64,000 nt of DNA from Leptospira yanagawae serovar Saopaulo str. Sao Paulo = ATCC 700523. Lineage in GTDB: Bacteria; Spirochaetota; Leptospiria; Leptospirales; Leptospiraceae. The DNA lies in the NCBI RefSeq assembly GCF_000332475.2, contig NZ_AOGX02000029.1, positions 62,001-126,000 of the forward strand, written 5' to 3'. Positions 27,508 to 35,414 of this stretch are shown here, one piece after another. Below the pieces are notes generated by a model. The model saw only the letters and a program-made list of their open reading frames with translations, searched no databases and was not told where the DNA came from. The position numbers and the translations under genes are program-made. Positions within the stretch are counted from its first letter, which is position 1; each line of letters begins with the position of its first letter.

Positions 27508-28173
27508 GTGATGCGATATCTGTTTACACTTTTTATTTTATTTTTTTTGATTGTTTGTGGAAAACCTTCTGAACCCAAAAACGAAATACCCTCGCAAACC
27601 AATGAGTTAAACCAAACCAAACGAATTGTTTATTTCGGAGATTCTTTAACCGCAGGGTATGGATTGGCAAATTATGAGGACGCTTGGCCTCATATTCTCA
27701 CAAACAAAATCAATTCCGAAGGTTATTCTTACCAAATGACAAATGCTGGAGTGTCGGGGGATACAACGAGTGGTGGTCTCGGGCGGTTGGAGTGGGTGCT
27801 TGCGGAAAAGCCAACTGTATTTTTACTCGAGTTAGGTGCGAATGATATGTTACGTGGGATCAGTCCTTCCGTGACAAAAGAAAACCTACGGACTATGATC
27901 CGCCAAATCAAATCCCAATACCCAAACACCAAAATACTGTTAGTTGGTATGGTTGCAACGCCCAATATGGGTAAAAAATATGCAAATGCATTCAACTCCA
28001 TTTATCCTGAACTTGCGAAGGAAGAGGCTGTTCCTCTTGTTCCATTTATTTTGGAGAAAGTCGCAAGCATTCGGAAACTGAACCAAAAAGATGGAATCCA
28101 TCCCACTGAAGAAGGTCATAAACTTGTGGCTGACACAGTCTACCCTTACTTAAAACCACTTTTAGAAAAATAG
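27508..28173 (+). CDS. SGNH/GDSL esterase (TesA-like), lipoprotein
   Basis: Protein of 221 residues. The signal peptide ends in FFLIVCGK, a lipobox-like site (Cys about 17). SGNH blocks are complete: YFGDSLTAGYG (Ser nucleophile, block I), a Gly in GVSGDTTSGG (block II), ELGANDMLRG (block III) and DGIHPTEEGH (block V with Asp and His). This is the TAP/lysophospholipase L1 type, which cleaves acyl esters or thioesters in the periplasm. It is followed 11 bases later by tenA, probably in one transcript, though the two have no evident shared task. Confidence 0.9.
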   Translation: MMRYLFTLFILFFLIVCGKPSEPKNEIPSQTNELNQTKRIVYFGDSLTAGYGLANYEDAWPHILTNKINSEGYSYQMTNAGVSGDTTSGGLGRLEWVLAEKPTVFLLELGANDMLRGISPSVTKENLRTMIRQIKSQYPNTKILLVGMVATPNMGKKYANAFNSIYPELAKEEAVPLVPFILEKVASIRKLNQKDGIHPTEEGHKLVADTVYPYLKPLLEK

Positions 28174-28184
28174 GATATCATACA

Positions 28185-28880
28185 ATGCAAAGTCCATTCC
28201 CCATCCCTCCATTTGCTAGCGAGTGCAAAACGTACGCCAAAACTTCCTTTGGCGCATCCTTCCAACATCCCTTCGTTTTGGCATTGGCAGATGGCACCCT
28301 TGATCCCAAACTCTTTCGTTTTTACCAGATTCAAGATGCAAAATACTTAGAATCATTTTCTGATGCTTGTGCCATTCTTTCCACAAAGGTGACAGATCCA
28401 GATGACAAACTTTGGCTCATCGATGCGGCAAGGATGGCTCTTGTGGTTGAAGGGCAACTCCACATTGGGTATGGAAAAACCTTAAATTATGATGCAAAAA
28501 CCATAGCCGAAACAGAACCAACACCCAATAATTTAGCCTACCAAAACCATATGGTAACCACGGCCTTGAAGGGATCTGTCCTCGACGGCTTTTGTGCAAT
28601 TGCTCCTTGCCCTTGGCTTTACATTGAACTAGGCCAACACCTATTACGCGAAAAAGGTACGATCCCAGACGACCATCCTTATGCCTCTTGGTTAAAGATG
28701 TATTCTGATCCTGGGTTCAACGAGTACATGACCCATCTTCTCGCGAAGTTAGAGAAATATGCTTCCGGTGCTGACACACAAACCAAAAACAGAGCGAAGT
28801 TAGCCTTCCAACAAAGTTGTAATTACGAATGGATGTTTTGGGAACAAGCTTGGACAAATCAAAACTGGCCTTCCCGATAA
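28185..28880 (+). CDS. tenA: TenA family aminopyrimidine aminohydrolase (thiaminase II)
   Basis: Helical TenA/PQQC-fold enzyme of 231 residues that hydrolyses amino-pyrimidine breakdown products of thiamine so that HMP can be salvaged. Features seen are the N-terminal FQHPFVLALADGTLDPKLF, QDAKYLESF, and the APCPWLYIELGQHL segment carrying the expected active-site Cys. A closing Trp-rich part (EWMFWEQAW) is also typical. No TPP riboswitch-like element was noticed upstream. No other thiamine gene lies in the window. The assignment of the subfamily rests on the conserved Cys. Confidence 0.92.
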   Translation: MQSPFPIPPFASECKTYAKTSFGASFQHPFVLALADGTLDPKLFRFYQIQDAKYLESFSDACAILSTKVTDPDDKLWLIDAARMALVVEGQLHIGYGKTLNYDAKTIAETEPTPNNLAYQNHMVTTALKGSVLDGFCAIAPCPWLYIELGQHLLREKGTIPDDHPYASWLKMYSDPGFNEYMTHLLAKLEKYASGADTQTKNRAKLAFQQSCNYEWMFWEQAWTNQNWPSR

Positions 28881-29086
28881 AGGTCTGTTAGTTGGATTTG
28901 GGTAGGCTTTTAAAAAGGGGAAATCGTAGGCACAAAATTTCTAATCTCTTAGGGGAACTGGAACCACATGCCAAAAGACTGGTTCGGATCCAGTAACCCT
29001 CTGCAACACTTGTTTTGTTTGATCCTTTTCGACTTTTTTCCTTGCCGATTTGTCCTGATTCCAAATGATGGTTTCACAAACCTTCT

Positions 29087-29158
29087 GCGGGAATAGCTCA
29101 GCGGTAGAGCATCTCCTTGCCAAGGAGAGGGTCGCGGGTTCAAGTCCCGTTTCCCGCT
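29087..29158 (+). tRNA. tRNA-Gly (anticodon GCC)
   Basis: A 72-base cloverleaf. The acceptor stem GCGGGAA pairs with TTCCCGC and is followed by discriminator T. The D arm contains AGCTCAGCGGTAGAGC, the anticodon stem is TCTCC/GGAGA with loop TTGCCAA giving anticodon GCC, and the T arm has GGTTCAAGTCC. The CCA end is not encoded. It stands alone, about 200 bases after tenA and 62 bases before tig; no matching tRNA cluster is nearby. Confidence 0.97.
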
Positions 29159-29220
29159 AATGAAGGTCTTCTTCTTTTTCTTTCCACTACACTCTCTTTA
29201 TTTACACTGGATATAATACG

Positions 29221-30567
29221 ATGGAATTTACGGCTAAAAAAAATAACAACGCAACTTGTGACCTCAGCATTCAATTTAGCGCTGAAGAAGTCCGCACCGC
29301 CTACTCTAAGGCTTACAAAAATGCTGCTGAAAAAGTAAAAATCCCTGGTTTCCGACCAGGAAAAGCTCCCCTCAATATGGTGGAAAAAGTCCTTGGTGAC
29401 TCTGTGATGGACGATGCTGCCAACATAATGCTCAACCAAGCAATGGCAGACCTCTTTGATAAATTGGAACACAAACCGATTCGTTTGCCACAATTCCAAA
29501 TGGAAACTTTTGATAAAAATACTGGTGCCAAAGCGAAAGCCACTTACGACACAAAACCCGAAGTCACCTTACCAAAGTTAAAGAAAATCAAAATCCAACC
29601 AAAAGAAATCAAAATTTCTGATGCAGACATCCAAAAAGAATTGGAAGGCATTCAAAAAAATATGGCTCGTAACTCTTTGAAAGAAGAAGGCGAACCTGTG
29701 GAAGCAGCTGACTTACTCGAAATCAATTATAAATTCAAGGAAACAGGGAATGAATACCCAGATCAAAGCCAAACTGGTAAATTCCAAATGGGCGCTCCCC
29801 AAAACCCACCAGGGTTTGAATCCAACTTACTGGGAATGAAGTTAAATGAAACGAAAGAGTTTACCTTTACTTACCCAGATGTGTATCCGGCATCCCCTGA
29901 GTCTGCAGGAAAATCCATTATCTACACAGTAACAGTCACCGCGATTTACAAAGTGACGTATCCAGAAATCAACGACGACTTCGCATCAGAAGTGGATGGT
30001 TCTGCCAACTTACAAGAGTTAAAAGAAAAAACAAAAAAACAACTTGTTGAAATTTTTGGTAATGCTCTCACAAAACGAGCTACAGATGATGCTTACAACG
30101 AAATCATCAAAGAATCAAAATTCATCATCCCAGAATCACTCATTGTGGAAGAAACAGAAACGGTTTTCAAAAACTTTATGCGTGAATTTGGCCTTCCAGT
30201 GACTTCGCTTTCCGACTACGCAAAACGACTCGGAAAGGAGGAAAAGGAAGTTCGTGAATCTTTCTCCAAAGCGGCAGAAAAACGAATCCAAACTTACATT
30301 TTGAAGCAAAAAATCGCGGACGACCACAAAATCCAAATTTCGGATGAAGAAGTGGAGGCGGGTTACGAAAAAGAAGCCCAAGCCCAAGGAATTCCTGCCG
30401 AAACCCTCAAAAAAGAAGTCCAAAAACAGAAGGCGGAAACCTACTACCGTGACAAATTCCTGTTTGATAAAATTGACGAGTTTGTTTACGCTGAAGTAGA
30501 GAAAAAATCGCCAAAAGCAATTTCAACGGAAGAAGCTGAGAAAATTCTTAGCGGGAAAGAAGAGTAA
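29221..30567 (+). CDS. tig: Trigger factor
   Basis: Ribosome-bound chaperone and peptidyl-prolyl isomerase that meets nascent chains at the exit tunnel. It has 448 residues, the usual length. The ribosome-docking signature GFRPGKAP is at residues 43-50, the FKBP-type PPIase domain lies around 155-240, and the helical chaperone arms follow. clpP starts three bases after its stop and clpX 15 bases further, the common tig-clpP-clpX operon. No Shine-Dalgarno sequence is visible, and a perfect TATAAT lies four bases before the ATG. Confidence 0.96.
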   Translation: MEFTAKKNNNATCDLSIQFSAEEVRTAYSKAYKNAAEKVKIPGFRPGKAPLNMVEKVLGDSVMDDAANIMLNQAMADLFDKLEHKPIRLPQFQMETFDKNTGAKAKATYDTKPEVTLPKLKKIKIQPKEIKISDADIQKELEGIQKNMARNSLKEEGEPVEAADLLEINYKFKETGNEYPDQSQTGKFQMGAPQNPPGFESNLLGMKLNETKEFTFTYPDVYPASPESAGKSIIYTVTVTAIYKVTYPEINDDFASEVDGSANLQELKEKTKKQLVEIFGNALTKRATDDAYNEIIKESKFIIPESLIVEETETVFKNFMREFGLPVTSLSDYAKRLGKEEKEVRESFSKAAEKRIQTYILKQKIADDHKIQISDEEVEAGYEKEAQAQGIPAETLKKEVQKQKAETYYRDKFLFDKIDEFVYAEVEKKSPKAISTEEAEKILSGKEE

Positions 30568-30570
30568 ACT

Positions 30571-31173
30571 ATGTCCACATTATTACCATATGTTTCAGAA
30601 CAAACAAGCCGTGGCATCGATCGTATGGATGTCTATTCAAGGCTTCTACGGGATCGAATTATTTTTTTAGGTGCTGGGATTGACGACACCTATGCCAATG
30701 CTGTTTGTGCCCAACTTTTGTTTTTAGAAGCAGAGAACCCAGACCGTGATATCTATCTATACATCAATAGCCCTGGTGGGTATGTGAGCTCTGGGCTTGC
30801 GATTTATGACACCATGCAACTCATCAAACCGGAAGTGAGAACCCTTTGCATTGGACAGGCATCATCCATGGCGGCATTATTACTCGCTGGAGGAGCAAAA
30901 GGAAAACGTTCTGCACTTCCCAATTCTAGGATTATGATGCACCAACCTTACGGTGGAGCAGGTGGGCAAGCTTCGGATATCGAAATTTCTGCAAAAGAAA
31001 TCATCAAGACGAAGAACACTTTGATCGATTTATATGGTAAACATATCGGAAAACCTGCGGCGCAAATCCAAAAAGACACGGAAAGAAATTTCTTTATGAG
31101 TGCTGAGGAAGCGAAAGAATACGGTATCATTGATAACGTGATCCTAGAACGCAAACAAATGATACAAGCCTAA
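30571..31173 (+). CDS. clpP: ClpP protease subunit with Asn in the Asp position of the triad
   Basis: Serine peptidase of 200 residues that forms the barrel of the ClpXP protease. The catalytic Ser is in [11 protein letters not shown] (Ser99) and the His in [10 protein letters not shown] (His124). The third triad residue sits in the segment [10 protein letters not shown]: the position usually Asp (ERDxF) is Asn173 here (codon 31087-31089). An Asn triad is known in some ClpP1-type isoforms that depend on a second ClpP. The gene is in the tig-clpP-clpX operon. Assembly and partner choice cannot be told from this window. Confidence 0.94.
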   Translation: MSTLLPYVSEQTSRGIDRMDVYSRLLRDRIIFLGAGIDDTYANAVCAQLLFLEAENPDRDIYLYINSPGGYVSSGLAIYDTMQLIKPEVRTLCIGQASSMAALLLAGGAKGKRSALPNSRIMMHQPYGGAGGQASDIEISAKEIIKTKNTLIDLYGKHIGKPAAQIQKDTERNFFMSAEEAKEYGIIDNVILERKQMIQA

Positions 31174-31188
31174 GGAGGGCTAATCTCC

Positions 31189-32469
31189 ATGACCAAACGT
31201 GCAAGCCAAACAGGGAATTCCAGAGAAAAGTTACATTGTTCTTTCTGCGGAAAGGCCCAAGATGAAGTGAGAAGGCTTGTTGCAGGTCCTGGAGTTTATA
31301 TCTGCGATGAGTGCATTTCCTTATGTAATGAAATCATCGCCGAAGAACCACAATCAGGTGAAAAAACTGCGATTGTGGGTGACATTCCAAAACCTACCGA
31401 AATCAAAAAAATCTTAGACCAGTATGTGATAGGACAAGAACAAGCGAAAAAAGCTTTGGCTGTTGCTGTTTACAATCACTACAAACGTATTTTCCATAAC
31501 GAGCGTAAGGCGGGAGATGTGGAATTGGAAAAATCCAATATCATGCTCATTGGACCTACTGGCTCAGGAAAAACTTTACTGGCGCAAACCCTTGCTCGGA
31601 TTCTTAAGGTTCCCTTTGCGATTGTGGATGCAACTGCCCTTACAGAAGCAGGCTATGTGGGTGAAGACGTGGAAAACATCATCCTCAAACTCATCCAAAA
31701 CGCTGACAACGATGTCAAACGTGCCGAAATGGGAATCATTTATATCGATGAAATTGATAAAATTTCCCGTAAGTCTGATTCTGCTTCCATCACGCGCGAT
31801 GTGAGTGGAGAAGGGGTACAACAAGCCCTCCTCAAAATCATTGAAGGAACTGTTGCAAATGTCCCACCACAAGGCGGGCGAAAACACCCACACCAAGAAT
31901 ACATCCCGGTCGAAACCAAAAACATTTTATTCATCTGTGGGGGAGCTTTTGTAGGTCTCACTGATATCATCAAACAACGAGTTGGTGTAAAATCCATCGG
32001 ATTCCATTCCAATGAAGCAGTGAATGACAGAGGAAGGAAAATTGAAGAAGGGGAATCCATGGTTCACCATGTAATCCCTGATGATTTGATGAAATTTGGC
32101 CTTATCCCAGAATTCATTGGACGACTTCCGATCATAGCGACTCTCGACGAACTTACGATCGAAAGTTTAAAATCGATTTTTACAGAACCAAAAAATTCCC
32201 TTCTCAAACAATACCAAAAGATGTTTGATATTGAAAATGTAAAACTCAAGTTCACTGAATCAGCCATCGAAGCCATTGCCCAAACTGCCATCAAACGTGA
32301 GAGTGGTGCGCGGGGACTACGTGCAATCGTAGAAGAGATCATGATGGAACTGATGTTCCAAATTCCATCCCGAAAGGATGTTTTGGAAGTTGTGGTGACT
32401 GACGAAACCGTTCTCAAAAAAGAAGCACCGATTACGATTCTAAAAGGGGACATCGAAAAGATCGCATAA
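31189..32469 (+). CDS. clpX: ATP-dependent unfoldase ClpX
   Basis: AAA+ unfoldase of 426 residues that recognises tagged substrates and feeds them to ClpP. The N-terminal C4 zinc finger is complete (Cys17, Cys20, Cys39, Cys42). Walker A GPTGSGKT is at residues 122-129, and Walker B lies in [12 protein letters not shown]. The ClpP-contact loop IGF (in [11 protein letters not shown]) and sensor 2 (ESGARGLR) are present. An AAGGAGG ribosome-binding site precedes the ATG. The lipoprotein metallo-beta-lactamase gene follows within a few bases. Confidence 0.97.
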   Translation: MTKRASQTGNSREKLHCSFCGKAQDEVRRLVAGPGVYICDECISLCNEIIAEEPQSGEKTAIVGDIPKPTEIKKILDQYVIGQEQAKKALAVAVYNHYKRIFHNERKAGDVELEKSNIMLIGPTGSGKTLLAQTLARILKVPFAIVDATALTEAGYVGEDVENIILKLIQNADNDVKRAEMGIIYIDEIDKISRKSDSASITRDVSGEGVQQALLKIIEGTVANVPPQGGRKHPHQEYIPVETKNILFICGGAFVGLTDIIKQRVGVKSIGFHSNEAVNDRGRKIEEGESMVHHVIPDDLMKFGLIPEFIGRLPIIATLDELTIESLKSIFTEPKNSLLKQYQKMFDIENVKLKFTESAIEAIAQTAIKRESGARGLRAIVEEIMMELMFQIPSRKDVLEVVVTDETVLKKEAPITILKGDIEKIA

Positions 32470-32476
32470 AGTTAGT

Positions 32477-33259
32477 TTGTTTGTGCAGTCTGGCATCGTC
32501 CGTTTTTTTCTTTTCCTTGTGTTTGGCATTTGGTTTGTCCATTGCCAAACGGTTAACCCATTCCCCTCTGACAAAATAAACGCAAAAACGAATCCAGTTG
32601 GAACTTCGATTGAATGGATCAAAATCAAAGAGACGGTTTGGGTCCATAAAAGTTTTGGAAGTTTCCAAGGGAAAATTTATGAGTCCAATGGCCTCGTTGT
32701 TTTAACAAATCAAGGTGTTGTTGTCATTGATACCGCTTGGACAGAACCACAAACAGAAGAATTGATCTTAGGGATCCAAACTAAATTTCAGAAAGACATT
32801 TTATTCCTCATCGTGACCCATGCACATGACGACCGTATGGCGGGAGTCAGCTTATTCCACAAAAGAAATATCCCAGTTTATAGTACAAATTTAACTGCGA
32901 AATTGGCTAAAGAAAAAGGACTCGGAATAACAAATCCCATCTTAGATGTACAAACAAGATTTTATTCTGGCAATCATTCCGTAGAAATCTTTTTTCCAGG
33001 CCATGGGCATTCACCTGACAACATTGTTGTATGGTTGCCAGATACCCATATCCTTTTTGGAGGTTGTCTCGTGAAGGATCTCGATGCAATAGACTTAGGG
33101 AATGTAAAAGATGCGAATTTAGTAGAATGGGAAAACGCAGTGAAACGAGTGTTAATTAGATACCCTGATGCAGAGGTTGTGGTACCCGGTCATGGAAACT
33201 GGGGTAAGTTAGACTTATTACGCCATACGATTCGTTTACTTGTTTCGACGAACCACTAG
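32477..33259 (+). CDS. Subclass B1-type metallo-beta-lactamase, putative lipoprotein
   Basis: MBL-fold protein of 260 residues from TTG 32477; GTG at 32483 is an alternative. The signal peptide ends FGIWFVHC, a possible lipobox. All B1 zinc ligands fit: HAHDD (His115, His117, Asp119), His178 in PGHGHSPDN, Cys197 in LFGGC and His239 in VPGHG. Arg120, Lys200 and the Asn in LGNVKDAN also match the B1 pattern of IMP/VIM-type enzymes. Such enzymes hydrolyse penicillins, cephalosporins and carbapenems with two zinc ions. The HAHDDR reading and the Cys argue against glyoxalase II or RNase Z types. Activity is not shown; its 3' end overlaps the opposite gene by 24 bases. Confidence 0.85.
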   Translation: MFVQSGIVRFFLFLVFGIWFVHCQTVNPFPSDKINAKTNPVGTSIEWIKIKETVWVHKSFGSFQGKIYESNGLVVLTNQGVVVIDTAWTEPQTEELILGIQTKFQKDILFLIVTHAHDDRMAGVSLFHKRNIPVYSTNLTAKLAKEKGLGITNPILDVQTRFYSGNHSVEIFFPGHGHSPDNIVVWLPDTHILFGGCLVKDLDAIDLGNVKDANLVEWENAVKRVLIRYPDAEVVVPGHGNWGKLDLLRHTIRLLVSTNH

Positions 33260-34336
33260 GATCGATAGTTTTTCCATAGGATTGGATAGGTTTCGTTCCC
33301 GCCCAAGAGCACTCATTTTTTTCGCAATGGCTAGTAACATTTGGCGAGAGGAACTAGGCCTTAAGTCAAGTAAGTAGTCCACAAATTCTTCCATGATTTC
33401 AAACGACGTGAGTCCAAATTGAGTGAGGGTGCGGTCACTTGCCCAAACCAAATAATCACCAATTTCAATTCCATCAGCCATGGAGATGGGATGTTTGTGG
33501 TTGGGATACCAATGGTCATCTCCACTGCCTTCTATCACCTGGATGCCGTGGTCTGAAAATTGAAAGATAGGCATGTCCATATAATGCAAAAAAGACATTT
33601 TATCATCTTTGTTTTGGATCACAAAGGCAGAGAGTTTTAATTTGAGAAATGCAAATTGGTGGAGAGCATATTTTAGTTTCGTTAATAATTCTTCAGTGGA
33701 AAATAATCCATCTCCAAATGATGACACGATCCCGTGGATAAATACTTTTTCGGAAGATTCCAAAATCCCAGGTTCCATATGACCTGCTATGATTCCAAAT
33801 AACCCATCTTTTGCACGAACGATCCTTATATAATCTGCTCCCGCGTATCGCATGACAGATGGAAATACTGCAACATCAAAACCTTGGATATTCGGGATTT
33901 TGATATCAGGGATCTGTTTGTTTACGGAAGAAGCTTGGGTTGTTTTCCAATCAAATTTGTTTTCAAATTGTTCTTCACCGAGACTTTCTTCCCCTTGTAA
34001 AAGAGTAAACATTACGGATTTATAAATTTTATATTCATCCGAATTGCGGCTTAGGTTACGAATGTCCTTTGGGATTTCATTTTCACTATCTTGGATATGA
34101 AACACAATGTGAAGTATGTATTGGTATAAAAATCCAAGAAAATAATATACGATAAAACTAATACACAATGCCAAAAGAAAAGAACTATAAATCCCAACCA
34201 AATTGAAGTTTAGAGTGTTTTCCCCTTTTGGATTTTGCCAATGGGTGAAAGTGAACTCAGCAAATAAAAAGTGAATGAAAAAAAATAGAAAACTAATGAT
34301 GCCAAGGAGAATGGGAAGTTTAACGCGGTAACTCAT
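33236..34336 (-). CDS. Membrane protein with degenerate SpoIIE/PP2C-like domain
   Basis: Protein of 366 residues. Two N-terminal membrane segments (about 8-26 and 45-70) are followed by a cytoplasmic domain. This has the outline of SpoIIE phosphatases: a strand-rich part with FGIIAGHMEPGILESSEKVF, then the closing IEIGDYLVWASDRTLTQFG, where active enzymes have a GD..LYSDG.TE type motif. The metal-binding aspartates are largely missing, so it may be inactive or divergent. Its ATG overlaps the tatC stop (ATGA), so it is co-translated with tatA-tatC. Confidence 0.65.
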   Translation of the reverse strand: MSYRVKLPILLGIISFLFFFIHFLFAEFTFTHWQNPKGENTLNFNLVGIYSSFLLALCISFIVYYFLGFLYQYILHIVFHIQDSENEIPKDIRNLSRNSDEYKIYKSVMFTLLQGEESLGEEQFENKFDWKTTQASSVNKQIPDIKIPNIQGFDVAVFPSVMRYAGADYIRIVRAKDGLFGIIAGHMEPGILESSEKVFIHGIVSSFGDGLFSTEELLTKLKYALHQFAFLKLKLSAFVIQNKDDKMSFLHYMDMPIFQFSDHGIQVIEGSGDDHWYPNHKHPISMADGIEIGDYLVWASDRTLTQFGLTSFEIMEEFVDYLLDLRPSSSRQMLLAIAKKMSALGRERNLSNPMEKLSILVVRRNK

Positions 34337-35112
34337 TTTGAATCGGTAGCTTCCAATAATTTCATCATTAGGGCAGATAAAAAGAATAAAAAACTGAGTG
34401 GAACAAGTAACATAAGCATTGAAAATACATCAGGCCCTGGAGATAGGACAGCTGATACCACTGCGATGATGAGTACTGCTTCTCTCCATCGTGTGATGAG
34501 AAATCTTGAAGACAAAAATCCAATCCTTCCTAGTAAAATGAGAACAATCGGTAATTGGAAGGAAGCCCCAAAAACTAAGTGTAAATTAAAAAACAAATCG
34601 TAATACTCATCGATAGGTAAATATGGATCCACACCATCTGGTCTCAGAACGACAAGGAATACCCGTAAAAAATTTTCAAAGACAGTAAACCAACAAAGGG
34701 CCAGACCCGACCAAAAGAGCAAGGTAGAAAACAAGATGATGAATTTCCCCCATTTTTCCGTCCTCGGGTCTACGGCGGGTGCGATGAAACCCCAAAGGAT
34801 ATACAGCAAAAAAGGAAGGGAAACGAGAACAGATAGGATCAGGGACGTTTTTAAATAAATGAGAAAGGGAGCCATCAATTGGATCTGAAAAAAATGCGCA
34901 TCAGGTCCGAGGACAGATTTGTATGGTTGGATGAGAAAACTGTGGATCTCAGAGCCAAAATACAATGTCCCAATCATAAAAACAGAGACAACTAAGATTG
35001 AATGGATCAGTCTCTGCCTGAGTTCTTCTAAATGGTCTCCCAGGGACATATACTTTTCCCTGGTTTCCGAATCCTCTGGCAGTGGCAGTGGGGTTCTATT
35101 TTTTTTTGCCAA
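34333..35112 (-). CDS. tatC: Sec-independent translocase subunit TatC
   Basis: Polytopic inner-membrane receptor for twin-arginine signal peptides, 259 residues. The N-terminal MSLGDHLEELRQRLIHS motif with the conserved Glu (EELRQR) is intact, followed by six predicted membrane segments. FGASFQLPIVLILL matches the family's conserved P-region. An initial basic stretch precedes the motif. tatA lies nine bases upstream and the SpoIIE-like gene overlaps at the 3' end. No separate tatB is in the window; a TatA-TatC minimal system is plausible. Confidence 0.95.
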   Translation of the reverse strand: MAKKNRTPLPLPEDSETREKYMSLGDHLEELRQRLIHSILVVSVFMIGTLYFGSEIHSFLIQPYKSVLGPDAHFFQIQLMAPFLIYLKTSLILSVLVSLPFLLYILWGFIAPAVDPRTEKWGKFIILFSTLLFWSGLALCWFTVFENFLRVFLVVLRPDGVDPYLPIDEYYDLFFNLHLVFGASFQLPIVLILLGRIGFLSSRFLITRWREAVLIIAVVSAVLSPGPDVFSMLMLLVPLSFLFFLSALMMKLLEATDSK

Positions 35113-35121
35113 AGGGATGGA

Positions 35122-35391
35122 CTAAGCTTTTTTCTTTTTTGTGGATTTGGAATTGGGTTCGGAATTCTGTTTTGAATCTTCTACAGGAAAACTCGTTTGT
35201 GTAGGTTCCTCGTCTTGGCCTGTGAGAGACTTTCGGAATTCTTTGATTCCGGAACCCAAGTCCTTCGCGAGACTTGGCAATCGTTTTCCACCAAAAAAAA
35301 GTAAGGCTAAAAAAACGATGAGTGCAATCTCCCATGGTCCTAAATTAAAAAAAGCAATAGGTGCTTGAAAAGAAAACGGATTGGATGGCAT
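35122..35391 (-). CDS. tatA: Twin-arginine translocase subunit TatA
   Basis: Pore-forming Tat subunit of 89 residues. A single membrane helix (LGPWEIALIVFLALLFF, residues about 17-33) leads into the FGGKRLP hinge and an amphipathic helix (SLAKDLGSGIKEFRKSLTG), then a Lys/Ser/Thr-rich tail. The pattern is TatA rather than TatB, since Phe-Gly is followed by a short amphipathic helix. Its start lies back to back with the sensor kinase gene on the other strand, so the two promoters must lie inside each other's 5' region. Confidence 0.94.
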   Translation of the reverse strand: MPSNPFSFQAPIAFFNLGPWEIALIVFLALLFFGGKRLPSLAKDLGSGIKEFRKSLTGQDEEPTQTSFPVEDSKQNSEPNSKSTKKKKA

Positions 35392-35414
35392 ATTTCCCTC
35401 TTAAGGCAAGAGTT

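Noticed and set aside
28100..28200. TPP riboswitch before tenA
   Set aside because: The gap to the esterase gene is only 11 bases and no THI-box-like sequence was seen in front of the esterase either.
29000..29086. Sigma-70 promoter for tRNA-Gly
   Set aside because: TTGCCG and TTGTCC candidates exist but none has a good -10 at the right spacing.
32477..33259. Glyoxalase II or generic MBL-fold hydrolase
   Set aside because: The HAHDDR reading has Arg where glyoxalase-type enzymes carry a metal-binding His, and the GGC Cys and the Lys three residues on are B1 features.
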